From Atriophallophorus winterbourni (taxonomy: Eukaryota > Platyhelminthes > Trematoda > Plagiorchiida > Microphallidae), in the NCBI GenBank assembly GCA_013407085.1, contig JACCGJ010018281.1:62001-126000 (forward strand): a stretch of 64,000 bases of DNA, read 5' to 3'. Within the stretch, counting starts at the first letter, position 1. Each line of letters starts with the position of its first letter. Below are positions 11,736 through 23,203 of this stretch, piece by piece. The position numbers were made by a program, and so were the translations under genes. The notes below the pieces were generated by a model. That model searched no databases. It saw only the letters and a program-made list of their open reading frames with translations, and was not told the origin of the DNA.

Positions 11736-14340
11736 GAAAATTAGCTTTTTCGTTCATTTATATTTCTATTTTAAATGCATGATTTTTTATTTGATGCCAT
11801 CGAATTTTTTCAATGGAATAAATCATTCTGATCAAACGACATTAAGGAGCATAATCTCCTGACCATGGTTATCAGCAATGCAAGTCAAGCTAGATAAGCA
11901 CATTTGTATGAGTCTGAATCTGTATTCACAATGTTCGATAAATAAAAATAAAATAAATAATATAATATAAATAATCAATAAATAAATAGCAATAAATTGA
12001 TATGGGTTATTTTACCTCAAAAAGAATTTTCTATTTTAATTTCCTCCTTGTGAAGATCATGTTAAAAATATTTCATGCATGCAAAACAATTATTTATTTT
12101 GTGATTTTCATTCGAGGACCAAAGTTAACATCACTGCAAGAATTTATGAATGCACGTAGCAAATAATCCGATTCGAATACAATAACCTTTTTTGTTTACG
12201 GTAATTGTGAAACTAAGTACCAAAGTGTAAACAAGTAATTAATCATGTTTCGTTAGGCGTTAACGTAAATAAAGATCACATTGTGCGAGATGGCTTGACG
12301 TGAGAACGTACAACTACAACGTAATAAATTATCCTAAATTTTAATGAATTGTAGTAAATGTTTTATTGCTGATGCACATTTACTGAAATGATTTGATGCC
12401 TGAAAAAACATATTCAATATCAAGATTTTTGATTAGTCAAAATATCGAGTTCGCTGATTAATTTGATCCCGATTGAGGGTTCGAATTTAATTAAAGTGAA
12501 ACAATAATTAATAACGATGTATCAATTTGCTTAAACATGAGCCACATCTAGGTGGGCGTGTGCTTGATTAGACAATAGAAGTTTTGACAATGGGGTCGCT
12601 TATATCGCCAGTATTTGAATATATGGAATACTGCGAAACAATGCACTAAGTGTGAAAATTGTCATCATGAAAAGTGACGGATTATAGGCATTTTATAATC
12701 ACTTGAATCACTTAGACCATCGCTTTAGTTATTGTAATCCAGCGCAGAGATTCTTCCATTTCTAGACTGCTTAGCTCGAAATTTCAACGGCAAAATCCAA
12801 AACCTGTAGACACTGATGCCCTCCTGAGGTACATCTCGTCGTATCCCGAACAGGTATTCCGATTCATAGACTTGTCCTTTTTTAATGAAATCAGGCACTT
12901 AGGTAGTGATGCTTTATAACGAAAACATGCTCATCGAGAAACCAGCCAACAACTCGTAGAACACGTTTATCCTAAAAGAATTAAAAACGTTAATTAAACC
13001 GGGTGAAATAGCCAACACTTAAAACCGATAAAAATTGGGAGGCTTTGGCATGTATACCCTTTGTAAAAGTTTTACCGGAAGCGATTAACAGAATTTTGAC
13101 AGCGGCCTTAATTCGGGTAACACATAAGGAAATTTGAACTCTTCGTTCGGCTTTTCATAATATACGAATTGTATTTATAAAATCAAGTGTACAGAATTTT
13201 TCGGTGTGTACATCTTACAGACTGACAGGGAACTTCCTACGAGAATTAGAGAGCCCAAGAAACGCATTAAGAAACATCCACAGGATGAAAGGGCGTTTAG
13301 AAACAAATCTAATACTCTGCATTAGCTGAACATGTGTTGGACACTGGCTGAAAAGAGGAGTTTGACAAATTAGATATACTACGGCTTAGCATTATGCCTT
13401 ATGTTGAATATTATCACACGGTAGCAGTTGAAATCATTAAGGCTGGGACACAATATGTTACTCGGCGCTGCGGTGAACAAATATTAATTAATGCAAAGTA
13501 TTGCCCATTTTTTTATTTTTATTTTTATATATTTCTACAATCTATTTAAATTTGTGCACAATTGTCACACCTTAAATTGCACCTATGAACTGAAGTGCCA
13601 ATTGACCTTGACCTATTTCACGCTGTGCCGAGTAAATAGTTTGATGGATCTTGTTTTTGGCTTTGGCAACTGAACCCCCTTAGACTTTCAATAAGCTGTT
13701 TAGCGACACGACCAATTAAAGGTGGTGGTTGAAGTGGTAATTAATGACGCTCCCTTTTGTGACTAATAACCTTCGTCTAATAAAGCTTCTGTATCAGTGC
13801 TGAAATGTTTTCCAAAATCTGCTCAAACCGATTTTTTTCAAATTTTGTTTTCATGAATGTGACTACTCCATCGGTCCCAAACATCATTACAACATATTTA
13901 ATTCCCGTCAGCTTATAAGACGTTGGCTGATCTAATCACCAGAAGATCTATGAAGACAGCGTAATCATTATGTTGGAAAATTGATAAATTAGGTATATGT
14001 GAATAAATTCTTTATAATCATCATGTGGACATTTGCTTCAATACTTATTAAATTAGATTGTTTTGATAACACTTAATTAATTATTGGTTGGTTTTATTTT
14101 TATAAAAAATGTGCTTACATGAATGTTTTTCAAACGCGGACGGTTTCTCATACAATGCGTTTAGGGCCTCCAAGGTGTTGTTTGTGTTGTGTTCTGAAAC
14201 GATAACTTCTTATCTATAGAACACGAGCGCACCACACATTTCGTAAACAAGTTGACAGGTAGCTTTTTTCCCAGGTTGGTCGCACACGCGACATTTACAA
14301 CTTCGAATGGTGCAAATACGCAGAATGCTGTCGGCCATGT
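11736..14340. other. AT-rich intergenic sequence upstream of globin 1
   Basis: I see no gene. ORFs such as 13491-13673 are low-complexity (phenylalanine/isoleucine-rich) and look like chance. Confidence 0.45.
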
Positions 14341-14354
14341 GACATTTTAGAGTG

Positions 14355-14363
14355 AATAAATAC
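14355..14363 (+). promoter_or_regulatory. TATA-like box of globin 1
   Basis: AATAAATAC lies 60 bp before the ATG at 14415. The other two globin genes have TATAAATA at 55 and 48 bp before their ATGs, so the position is conserved although the sequence here is weaker. Confidence 0.5.
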
Positions 14364-14414
14364 GAGTGGAATGCGAGCAATGGTCAGTATAGAATTCGAG
14401 TTGATCCAGCACAA

Positions 14415-15033
14415 ATGGCTCCATTAACACAAGCCGAGGTGGATAGCTTGTTGGCCGAATTGGGCCCACATGTTGCTACTAAAGAAAAGCGTATCGAGCT
14501 CGGGATGGCTGTGTATAAAAAGTAGGTGCCATCAAACATTATTGTAAGAAAACGCACGCATCATTTTTTGGTATTCACTCAAATACCGCGCGTCTTTCTC
14601 TGTTTTCAGATTGTTCACAGCTCATCCGGAATACATACAATATTTTGGTAAATTACAAGGACTTAACAAGGACACCGTCTTTACATCGGAGGGTATCAAG
14701 CATTATGCCGGGACATTGGTTGATTTGCTTGTCGAAATGGTGAAACATGGAGCGAATGAAGCAGAACTTAAGAAATTGGTCGAAAAAAATGGAAAAGATC
14801 ATACTGGTCGTAAGATTAGCAAGGATCAATTTATGGTAAGTCTAATACATAATGATGGTTTCACGGATATTCTTCAGTATAATGTGATGTAACTGCATAT
14901 TTTTCAAAATTTTCAGACTGGTGAAGCCATTTTTATCGATTTTTTCAAATCGAATTTGACGAAAAACGAGAATAAAGTAGCAATGGAGAAATTCTTGAAA
15001 TACATTTACCCTGCCACCGCAAGTCACATATGA
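14415..15033 (+). CDS. Globin 1 (trematode haemoglobin/myoglobin), 3 exons
   Basis: Exons are 14415-14521, 14610-14835 and 14917-15033 (107, 226 and 117 nt), giving 149 residues with stop TGA. The introns are 88 and 81 bp, begin with GT and end with AG, and sit at the usual globin B12.2 (phase 2) and G7.0 (phase 0) positions. The protein starts MAPLTQAEVDSLL. Tyr34 falls at B10, Phe48 at CD1, Tyr68 at E7 and His100 at F8, the proximal haem ligand. The Tyr B10/Tyr E7 pair is characteristic of trematode globins with very high oxygen affinity. There is no signal peptide, so it should be a cytosolic haem protein that binds oxygen. By eye, exon 2 is about 72% identical to globin 2. The ATG is chosen for its conserved MAPL start and TATA spacing. 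Confidence 0.97.
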
Positions 15034-15084
15034 TTGTTCTGATGAACAGCAACTAACATGCATCCTCTATTTAAAAAACTGCTT

Positions 15085-15090
15085 AATAAA
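15085..15090 (+). terminator. Polyadenylation signal AATAAA of globin 1
   Basis: Canonical hexamer 52 bp after the stop codon. Confidence 0.8.
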
Positions 15091-15173
15091 CATGATTTCC
15101 CAACAAACAATTTCTTTTTCGTGAGACATAATCGAGTGACTGAAGGTCTAATTGAAGTTAGAAACTTCAATAA

Positions 15174-15930
15174 TGAATTGAATTGAAATCTAATGGTTTA
15201 AAAATCATAAGGCTCTCAAGAAACCACAAGATATTAGAAGATTTATTAAAAATGTATAAAGCAAAACCGGGATTTGTTTTCTTGCTGAAAGGTTCGAAAA
15301 TCAGTTCAAATTACAAAGAGCAATATAATCAATTTCATTTGTACAATGCATTGATGTATATAGATCTATAGGGTCAGTATTTATAGTTTTCTTAGATGCC
15401 TGGTTAACGGACAAAAAGACTTCACGATTTCTCTTTCGGGAAGTTCACAAAATAATCCGGTAGATTGTACTACGTAAAACAACCACCCATGGCCAAAACG
15501 TTCTTTAGCAATTGAGTCGTGTGTGAGGGACAATAAGACTCCATATACGAGCACTTGTCTTTTGCGAGATTAAATAAGTGTTGAAAATTGTGGTTTGCGT
15601 TATTCAAACCATCGGAGACGATGACATGGATAATCGAAAAATCTTAGATTTGTGTTTCGCTCATTTTCTGGTTTCCGATTGTATCCAGTAATACGTTTTG
15701 TGGCGCCATAGTATATTCTTTTCAAAACCGCAACAGTTCTCAAGTCATGGCTTAAACTGTATATTCGATAGTGGTTTTCAAGTAACTCTATATTATGAGG
15801 AAATTGTCGGCTTTTGAGAACTTCCTGAAAATTATCTTCGGAAGTGACAATGTCTGAAATGTTTTCTATAAACGCCATTACAGTGTGCGGCATACCTGGA
15901 GTCAAACGTTCATTATTTCCTGGCTCCACC
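15174..15930 (-). mobile_element. CR1-clade LINE 3' fragment (element A family)
   Basis: The low-coordinate end is a GAATTGAATTGAA run, the minus-strand 3' terminus of this CR1 family (compare 16158 and 57096), followed by matching 3' UTR words (TCTAATGGTTTAAAAA, AACCACAAGATATTAG). At 15600-15929 the minus strand reads 'LKRIYYGATKRITG', the CR1 C-terminal block that is 'IHHRASKLV' in the intact element. 5'-truncated and frameshifted. Confidence 0.75.
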
Positions 15931-16328
15931 TGAGACTATGGTCACTGAGAGAATAGGGAAACTCTACATATATACCGAGGTTCTACATGTAACTCTTTTG
16001 AAATTCGAAGAATCGGCAATTTTGGGACGAACGAGCGTAGATGTTGACAAGATTCTTTTGGCGCAGTTCACAAACTTCTGATTTATTGGTCCTAGACAAC
16101 AGTTTCTTATAATCTGCAAACAGTATAATATGAAACTTTATGAGAGCCGCTTGGTCAACTCAATTCAATTTTAATGGTCTAAAAAGCATATAGCTTGACA
16201 AAAACCACAGAATAATATGGGAATTACGAATAACATGGGTAGAAAAACGGGATTTGTTTGCTTACTGAGCAGTTCAGGAATAAAGTAAAAATCCATTGGA
16301 CAGAAACCGGTTTCAAAGTTCAAAGCTT

Positions 16329-17740
16329 TTATGGTGTAAAATATGTAGGTTCAAAGTTTGGATTGGTCAACATGAAATTGTCCAAATTCGATTTGATTAT
16401 ATCCAAGTTGCATGAATGTGCAACATTACAAGGTAGGTAGTTCCAGGTAAAGCATACACGTACAGAATAAAAGTACCTTCGACAGTTTAGTCTCGAGTCG
16501 GGAATATGTACTGTATAGTCGTAACTCCGGCTGGTTCTGGGCGGTAGTCGCGTGAATAGTCGATTTTGGGGATGGTTGGGGGTATGCAGTATATTGAACA
16601 TACGTATCAAATCACCTCTAAGATAGCAGTAGCGAAAGTCGAATAGATTGAGACTTCCAATACGATCTTCGTATTGTTTGAGCTTCAAAACGCGTACGAG
16701 CTTGGAGGTCCGATGATATATTCTTTGCAAGAAGCTGATGTCCTTCTGTAGCCAGGGTGACCAAGCCTGAACCGCATACCCCTTGGTTGGCCTCAAGTAC
16801 GTATTAAGTATTCGATGAACGGTTTGCTTAGTGAAACTCCCGAACACGCGTTTTAGCAGTAGCAGTACTCGTGACGTCTTTTCATGGACAGCTGTGACGT
16901 TATGTGATGGTTTCAAAGTGCTGCTCACCCACACACCCAAGTCCTTCTCCTTGTAAGTGCTTTCAAGAATATGGGAACCAAGGGTGTAGGAGTACTCAAA
17001 ATGTCTTCCAACAGTCAATACCTTGCATTTTTGACATTGAAAGGTAGTTCATTTCTAACTGACCAGTCTTGTAAGGCATCGAGGTCCAGCTGAAGCTGGA
17101 CAGTTGTACGTACTTGTGTCCACAGCTTGATGTCATCCGCAAATAACAAGGTTTTGCAGCGAACAAGTTTAGGTAAGTCGTTGACATACATCAGGAAAAG
17201 AAGTATTCCAAGCACTGATCCCTGCGGGAACCCACTCGTTGCTGCAATAGGTTGTGACAAAGCACCATCAACCCTTACTCGTATGACACGGTCGCGGAGA
17301 TAATTCTCAAACGAGGCTAGTAATGAACCCTTGATTCCACATAGCTCCATCTTTTGTAATAACAGACTGTGGTTGACACGATCGAATGCTTTTGACATAT
17401 CAAGATAACAAGCGTGTACTGTGAGACCTTTGTCTACAGCTTGTGTCCAGTCATCGAGGGCAAGCAGAAGGTTTGAAAGGCAAGAGTGTCTTTTTCTAAA
17501 GCCGTGTTGTTTGACTGCGAGCAAGCAATTGTCTTCCAGATGTTTTGTGACGCTGTTTGTTACGAGGTGCTCCATCACTTCAGAGATCACCGGTAGTAGT
17601 GTTACTGATCGATAGTTGGATACTTCGGATCGGTTTCCTCTTTTGTGGAAGGGGGTAATGATGACATTCTTCCAATCACATGGAACGAAACTTTGGGTTG
17701 AATAGAGGTTAAACAAGTATGTGAGAGGCGTACACAAAGA
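16329..17740 (-). pseudogene. Element A ORF2, RT and C-terminal part (frameshifted)
   Basis: The minus strand reads through CR1 RT blocks: 'DWKNVIITPFHKRG', 'NYRSVTLLPVISEVME', 'HGFRKRHSCLSNLL', 'DMSKAFDRVNHSLLLQKM', 'GFPQGSVLGILLFLMYVND', and the catalytic 'LFADDIKLW' near 17140. A single frameshift near 17018 moves the frame. The second part continues with 'KEKDLGVWVSSTLKPSH', 'LNTYLRPTKGYAVQAWSPWL' and 'NCRRYFYSVRVCFTWNYLP'. The 5' side ends at the element C junction (17740/17741). A close relative lies at 57096-58535. Confidence 0.9.
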
Positions 17741-17745
17741 ATAAG
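17741..17745. repeat. Target-site duplication of element C (left copy)
   Basis: ATAAG here and at 21537-21541 flank element C. Only 5 bp, so microhomology cannot be excluded. Confidence 0.5.
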
Positions 17746-17764
17746 ATTCAAGATTCAAGATTTT
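17746..17764 (-). repeat. CR1 3'-terminal tandem repeats (TTGAATC)n
   Basis: ATTCAAGATTCAAGATT on the plus strand is the 3' end of element C, made of 7-bp repeats. The same tail is found at 23713 (element D) and, in decayed form, at 56924. Confidence 0.8.
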
Positions 17765-17873
17765 ATGGTTGAAAAAGCAATTACTTTACAATAACCATGC
17801 AGTTGAACTATAGGTACAAGTGTTTATGTGTATAGAAAAATGTCAAAATCAAAATAATTCTGGTAACGATAGA

Positions 17874-20774
17874 TTATAAATAGTTCGGGGCATAATTTGG
17901 ATTGGCTCTCAGGAAATCGTCTAGTTTTAATTTAAATATAGAAAAAGTGTTTGAGCTTACCAAATCGGCTGGCAGGGAATTCCAAGCGAAACAAATACGC
18001 ACAGAATAAAAATACCTGCGACAGTTCTGATTGGAGTGGGGTATTTCCAACTTGCAGTTGTGACCGCGGTTGTTGCTGGATGTTCGTCGGTGAAATAGTA
18101 TATCCAAAGGGTGGGAAACACTGTTAAGGATTTTGAATGTGAGGAGGAGGTCGGCTCGCAGTCTCCTTTGTGCAAACGTCGTCAGCTTCAGTTTACTTAG
18201 CCGGTCAGCGAATGGTAGGTTTTCGAGCCCAATGACCAACTTTGAGGCTCTGTGGTGTATGCGATCCAATAGTGAAATGTCTTTTTGAAGCCATGGAGTC
18301 CAGGCTTGTGAAGCGTAATCAGTAAGCGGGTGTATGTACGTGTTCATCATCAGAGAAAAACATCTCTGGGAAAAACGTCCGAATATCCGCCTTAACACAC
18401 CGAGCATCCGAGACGCGCGTTTGTAAACGGCTTCGCATTGTAGACCATTTTTCAGGCTACCGCAAATCCAGACACCCAGGTCTTTTTCTTGTTTGGTGTA
18501 CTCCAGGATATTGTTGCCAAGCTTGTATGAATGAGAAAAGCTTAGCACACGACCAATGTGCATGATTTGAGACTTCTGCATGTTTAGCGGTAGGTTATTT
18601 TCAGATAACCACATTTGCACAGCATCCAAGTCACTTTGAAGCACACTGCAATCCTCGGCAGTGCTGATTTTTTTCCATATTTTTATGTCATCTGCGAACA
18701 GAACCATCTTACTGCCGCGTGGTGTTGGCAGGTCATTCATATAGATCAGAAACAGTATCGGTCCGAGCACGGATCCCTGTGGAACACCGCTAGTGACGTC
18801 GATTTCCTTCGATAGTATACCGTCAACTCGAACCCGTATATGTCTTTTGCTGAGATAGTCTCGCAGCAAGTCATACAGTCCTCCAGCAATACCGTGTTTC
18901 TTTAGCTTGTTCAGCAGTAAGTTGTGATCAACTCTGTCAAAAGCTTTAGAAATGTCTAAGTAGCATGCATGAATACTGCCTCCGGCGTCCACTACACTAG
19001 TCCAGTCGTCCAAACATGTCAGCAAATTAGTTAGACAAGAGCGGTTTCTGCGAAATCCGTGCTGGGCAATTGTCAAGAGTCCGTTCGATTCCAGGTGGCG
19101 CACTACTTCTGCAGTGATTATGCGCTCAAAAACCTTCGAAACCGAAGACAGCAATGTCACAGGCCTGTAATTTTTTACTTCAGAACGGCATCCACTTTTG
19201 TAAATTGGTGTAATTATTCCCAGCTTCCAATCAATTGGTACCATTCCGACTTGAAGCAATTCGCTAAACAGACGAGATAAAGGTCCCGAGAGCTGCGCAT
19301 GACAGCTTTTGAGGAGCTTCGGTGAAATTTCGTCTGGTCCCGGAGATTTCTTTGCGTTTAACTTTCTTAAGTGCTGCGCAACCACCATCGGAGTAATTAT
19401 TATTTCACTCAGAGTGGGACGATCATATCGAATGCTTGGTTCCTGTTCGTGCTCTGCGGATTTCGGTGCAAATACTCCAGCATAAAAGTCTGCTAACAAA
19501 TCAGCGGTTTGTTCAACGGATTCTGTGAAGCCGGACGAAGTTTTCAGGGCAAAGACTCCTGGTTTAATATTTGTTCTATCGTTTACAAGTCTATACAAGA
19601 GCTTCGGATTCTGGTGCATCTGAGTAATCAAATGCGATTGGAACTCATGTTTATCATCTCGAATTAAGCTGATAACTTTGTTTCTCAATCGTGTAAATTT
19701 TGCCCAAGAATCAGCTGTGTTGGTAGCCTTGTGAAACTCCCACGCTACTGCCCTTTGTTTCATCCACTTTTTGGTCCTGCTACGTAGCTTAAATTTGTTA
19801 CGTCGAGGATTTTTCTTCGGGACGAGGTTTGAATGTTTCTCTAATATAAGTTTCAGGTGTTGTAGGAGAGAGCGCCAATGACTGTCTGAATCGGAATAAT
19901 CCAACTGTATGAGACTAATGCTTTGAAGCTCTGCACAAAGGGTACGGTAGTTTACCTTTCTGAAGCATTTCATTCCGTCAAATTTGCGCCTAGCACTACA
20001 AACGTAGTAGAATTCTAGGACAACGTGGTCGCTCCGTCCGATCGGCGGTTTATAGATGATAGTTTCTACAGCGGTAGGATCAGATGTAAGTATCAAGTCC
20101 AAGGTAGACGGCCTGTCAGCTCCCCTCATACGAGTAAATCCTTTAACGTGGTTATAGAGGGGTGTGTAATCCAAGACTGCTCGAAGTTCGTGTTCAAATG
20201 TCTCTGGTGGATGATCATCACGGTTATATAGCTGAGGAAGGTTGAAGTCTCCCATTATCAAAATTTGAGTGTTATATCGCGTTGTTACATATTGCAAAGC
20301 AGTAATCAGTTTATTGTTCAGGTCGAGGTTCGCGGTTGGAGAACGGTAAATCACTCCAATAACGCACTGGTCACCAGAAGTAAGAGTTATAGAACACCAA
20401 AGCGTGTCGGGTATATCCAGATTTTGGTCATTCATAACTCTGCAAATAAATGATTGTTTGCAGTAGAGTGCTGCTCCTCCGCCATCACTCAAACGGTCAC
20501 GTCGAAATAAAGTCATGCTTGGTAAAGAGAGTTCTAGATCAGAAAACGAGGTAGTGAACCACGTTTCTGTTATGGCAACTATGTCTGGGTTCGTTTCATC
20601 ACAAATCTCGGAGAGTTCGTGCAGCTTATTGATCAGGCTGTTTGCGTTCGTATAGATGCACTTAATTGTGTTTTTTATGAGTAATGACGGGGTGTAAGCT
20701 GTTTGGTTTAGCAGTTTGCTAGAGAGACTTTGTGTGTTTGTATATAAACAATCAATAAAGTTTGTAGTGTTCAT
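17874..20774 (-). CDS. CR1 ORF2: endonuclease plus reverse transcriptase, 966 aa, intact
   Basis: An uninterrupted polyprotein. Residues about 38-250 form an apurinic-like endonuclease with 'AITETWF', 'RRDRLSDGGGAALY', 'GVIYRSP', 'GDFNLPQ' (about residue 173) and 'GRSDHVVLEF'. The RT follows from about residue 470: 'KSPGPDEISP', 'IITPIYKSG', 'NYRPVTLLSSVSKVFE', 'HGFRRNRSC', 'ISKAFDRVDHNLLL', 'GVPQGSVLGPILFLIYMND' and the catalytic 'LFADDIKIW' (about residue 694). The C-terminus has 'KDLGVWI' and 'NCRRYFYSVRICFAWNSLP', conserved in all CR1 remnants in this window. Its role would be to nick target DNA and copy the element's RNA. The N-terminus carries two similar segments, CLYTNTQSLSSKL and CIYTNANSLINKL, so the second may mark the ancestral start. 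Confidence 0.95.
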   Translation of the reverse strand: MNTTNFIDCLYTNTQSLSSKLLNQTAYTPSLLIKNTIKCIYTNANSLINKLHELSEICDETNPDIVAITETWFTTSFSDLELSLPSMTLFRRDRLSDGGGAALYCKQSFICRVMNDQNLDIPDTLWCSITLTSGDQCVIGVIYRSPTANLDLNNKLITALQYVTTRYNTQILIMGDFNLPQLYNRDDHPPETFEHELRAVLDYTPLYNHVKGFTRMRGADRPSTLDLILTSDPTAVETIIYKPPIGRSDHVVLEFYYVCSARRKFDGMKCFRKVNYRTLCAELQSISLIQLDYSDSDSHWRSLLQHLKLILEKHSNLVPKKNPRRNKFKLRSRTKKWMKQRAVAWEFHKATNTADSWAKFTRLRNKVISLIRDDKHEFQSHLITQMHQNPKLLYRLVNDRTNIKPGVFALKTSSGFTESVEQTADLLADFYAGVFAPKSAEHEQEPSIRYDRPTLSEIIITPMVVAQHLRKLNAKKSPGPDEISPKLLKSCHAQLSGPLSRLFSELLQVGMVPIDWKLGIITPIYKSGCRSEVKNYRPVTLLSSVSKVFERIITAEVVRHLESNGLLTIAQHGFRRNRSCLTNLLTCLDDWTSVVDAGGSIHACYLDISKAFDRVDHNLLLNKLKKHGIAGGLYDLLRDYLSKRHIRVRVDGILSKEIDVTSGVPQGSVLGPILFLIYMNDLPTPRGSKMVLFADDIKIWKKISTAEDCSVLQSDLDAVQMWLSENNLPLNMQKSQIMHIGRVLSFSHSYKLGNNILEYTKQEKDLGVWICGSLKNGLQCEAVYKRASRMLGVLRRIFGRFSQRCFSLMMNTYIHPLTDYASQAWTPWLQKDISLLDRIHHRASKLVIGLENLPFADRLSKLKLTTFAQRRLRADLLLTFKILNSVSHPLDILFHRRTSSNNRGHNCKLEIPHSNQNCRRYFYSVRICFAWNSLPADLVSSNTFSIFKLKLDDFLRANPNYAPNYL

Positions 20775-20888
20775 ATCACGAGAGGTTATTGGGGGTCCGA
20801 CTCTGTCAGAGTCGGAATGCTCACGTTTTTTTGAAGTGGCGCATGAGGTTCCAATTGAACTGTGACACTTGGCGTAGGTTGATCAGTA

Positions 20889-21536
20889 CTATCCTGTTTG
20901 CTGAATTTCGGTTTTGATCCTGGGCAAGCTTAACTTTACGTTTGGGGGTAGGTTTTTTCTATTAGCTTTCCATTCACTTTTGATAGTATCAGTCATTTCG
21001 GTTGTGAAGAAGGTTAGCTTTAAAGGGCTAGGACCTTGCCCTTTATAGTTGGCAGATCGCGGTATCCTAAAAGCATCCACAAGTACGGTATTTTTAATAC
21101 CAATTGTTTCGGCTAGATATTTCCACTGTTTGTGGTCGTGCTCAGACGTTTCTTGAGAAGGTACGTCAGCAGCATCTTCTGGAACACCAAGAATTACAAT
21201 ACTTCTTGGATTACGTTCTTCACGAGATTTCTGCGACGACTTTCGCTCCCACCATGGTAGGTCTGCATGGATACGACATTTAGTCTCTGGAACACCTCCA
21301 AGAATGTAAGCATTTAAGAGTACGTTTTCCACGTCCTCCGCAGATTGCAGCGTTATTCTTAAAAGGCGAGGATCATCCGTATGAGGAGAATTCAGGTGGC
21401 GATTTAATCGAACTATTGATGAGGGTGTAACCGCAGCCAATCTCATCTGACTGCAGACTTTAAACCACTCAGCTAAGTCATGTTTTTGCTTAGCTTCAAA
21501 CAGCGTTTCCTGCGACTCGGTCACGTTTGTACATAT
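20889..21536 (-). CDS. CR1 ORF1 C-terminal part of element C (5'-truncated)
   Basis: The minus frame reads from 'YICTNVTESQETLFEAKQKH' through 'HADLPWWERKSSQKSREE', 'IVILGVPEDAADVPSQETSE', 'FRIPRSANYKGQGPSPLKLT' to 'VKLSLPRIKTEIQQTG'. The same blocks occur in element A ORF1 (23423-24209) and in the fragment at 59017. ORF1 of CR1 elements is an RNA-binding/chaperone-type protein; its N-terminal finger domain is missing here because the element is 5'-truncated. The open frame continues about 75 nt upstream into element A RT ('KSPGADEITP'), a chance fusion across the junction. Confidence 0.85.
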   Translation of the reverse strand: MCTNVTESQETLFEAKQKHDLAEWFKVCSQMRLAAVTPSSIVRLNRHLNSPHTDDPRLLRITLQSAEDVENVLLNAYILGGVPETKCRIHADLPWWERKSSQKSREERNPRSIVILGVPEDAADVPSQETSEHDHKQWKYLAETIGIKNTVLVDAFRIPRSANYKGQGPSPLKLTFFTTEMTDTIKSEWKANRKNLPPNVKLSLPRIKTEIQQTG

Positions 21537-21541
21537 ATAAG
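21537..21541. repeat. Target-site duplication of element C (right copy)
   Basis: ATAAG, matching 17741-17745. Confidence 0.5.
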
Positions 21542-22961
21542 TGCAGTTTTTAAGAATAAACGGGGTAATTTCGTCAGCTCCGGGAGATTTTCTCGTGTTG
21601 AGATTTAGCAATGTGCGGAGGATACTCTCCGGGGTAATAGTTAGTTGTTGTGAAACATTTTCGGGTGAGATGACGGGAGTTAAAGGAAAGGTAACGGTGT
21701 TTCGTGGGCTGAAGACAGTGGAGAAAAAATGGGCTAGAACTTCGGCAGATTGCGATGCTGTGGTCGTTGTTCCATCACGTGTCTTTAGAGCAGCAACTCA
21801 TGGTTTCAACCTTGACCGGTTATTTATAATCTGGTAAAGAATTATGGGGTTGGATTCCATTTTGTTGAGTAAATGATTTTGATAATTCAGTTTTTCATCA
21901 ACAACAAGTTTGTTTACCTCATTTCTCAGCAAACGGAATGTCTCCCAACTTTCACCAGTGGTATTATGTCGATGAGCTCGCTATGCAGCATTTTGCAAGG
22001 TCAACCATTTTCGTGTTCGGCTTCTCAGCTTAAATGTATATCCATTTTTTGCACCTTTGGAACAAGAAGAGAGTGCATTTCAACGGCAAATTTAAGTTCG
22101 GTTGTCATCCACTACCACTGATCGTGCACGTTGTCGGACTTAAGACCAGGGTCTGTGGCGTTCATAAGAGTAGATTTAAGTTGTGGAAAGTCAATTTTTC
22201 TAATCCTTGTTGATGTCACTTGTTCGGATTGCCTGGCAAATATAGTCAAACGTAATAACTAAGTGGTCACTAAGTCCTATTGGAGCTTCATAAGTGAGAC
22301 TTTCAATCACGTGCTCTTAATTTGTCAGTATTAGGTCCAAGATAGACGGCGTATCAGTACTACGAAATCGGGTATTGTTGAAAATATGGTTGTAGAGTGG
22401 AATTTCTTCTAGCAGCTGTTGAAATAAAGCATTTAAGTAATTTTCTGGACGAACTGAATTTCCCTTAAAGTTCGGCAGATTAAAGTCTCCGATCAGTAGA
22501 AGTCTGCCGCGGTATCTGGTAGCCGCTAAGGGTATATTTGCAAGTAATGCTGAATTGTAGGCTTCGTTGGCTGAGGGCGAACGGTAAATCACACCCACTA
22601 TGCCGTTTTCCACTGCTGTTACAGTCAGCGAACACCATAATGTGTCTTGCAGTTGTAAATCGTCATCAGTGATCTCTTGGCAGAGCAGTCTCCGAATGTG
22701 GTAAAGCGCAACACCACCTCCTCGAGTCAGCCGATCGCGACGAAGTAGAGACATACCTTCAATGGCAACTTCATTGTCTATTAAAGTTGGATGAAACCAT
22801 TTCTCAGTTACAGCAATCACGTCTGGCGAGTGTGTGGTAGTTAGTTCAGTCAATTCGTGTAGTTTGTTTTTCAAGCATTGGGCATTTGTATACAAAAATT
22901 TGACAGTCGATGTTGACAACAAAGACGGTTCATTTGAGCAGGTAATTTGAGTACGTGTCAA
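21542..22961 (-). pseudogene. Element A ORF2, endonuclease and linker (frameshifted)
   Basis: 22961-22317 is an open endonuclease stretch: 'KFLYTNAQCLKNKLHELTEL', 'VIAVTEKWFHP', 'RRDRLTRGGGVALYH', 'GVIYRSPSANEAYN' and 'LLIGDFNLPN', ending near 'ILDLILTN'. Beyond that the frame breaks repeatedly. The last readable block before element C is 'NLNTRKSPGADEITPFILKN' at about 21610-21545. Confidence 0.88.
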
Positions 22962-23203
22962 AGATGATGGGTAAATTACATCACCGAGTAATGACGGGGT
23001 GTAAACCGAAGTTATTGGTCCGGCTTCTTTGGATGGTAAAACATGTGTGCGTCTTATTGGTCACCGACGGCTTGAATCAACAATTAGTTTTCGGTGTGAA
23101 TTGCTCAGTCCGAATCGATTTGAGCCGGACCTACGACGTTTTTTGATGCATTGATTTCCTCCATTGGGATGGAAACGCTCCTATCCGCTATCTCCAAACG
23201 GGA

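Larger units (their letters stand above)
17746..21536 (-). mobile_element. CR1-clade LINE, element C (young, nearly complete)
   Basis: A 3.8-kb element inserted into RT of element A. On the minus strand it runs from a truncated ORF1 (21536 to 20889) through 114 bp to a fully open ORF2 (20774-17874), then a 127-bp 3' UTR ending in direct repeats of TTGAATC. Short terminal tandem repeats in place of a long poly(A) are a CR1 hallmark. The intact ORF2 beside the mutated host copy shows C is younger. The 5' truncation is typical of target-primed reverse transcription. Confidence 0.92.

Noticed and set aside
16300..16315. GAAACCGGTTT word as another hammerhead copy
   Set aside because: It lies in the CR1 3' UTR; no TGATGA core or helix II precedes it, and the 57.2-kb relative lacks the full word.
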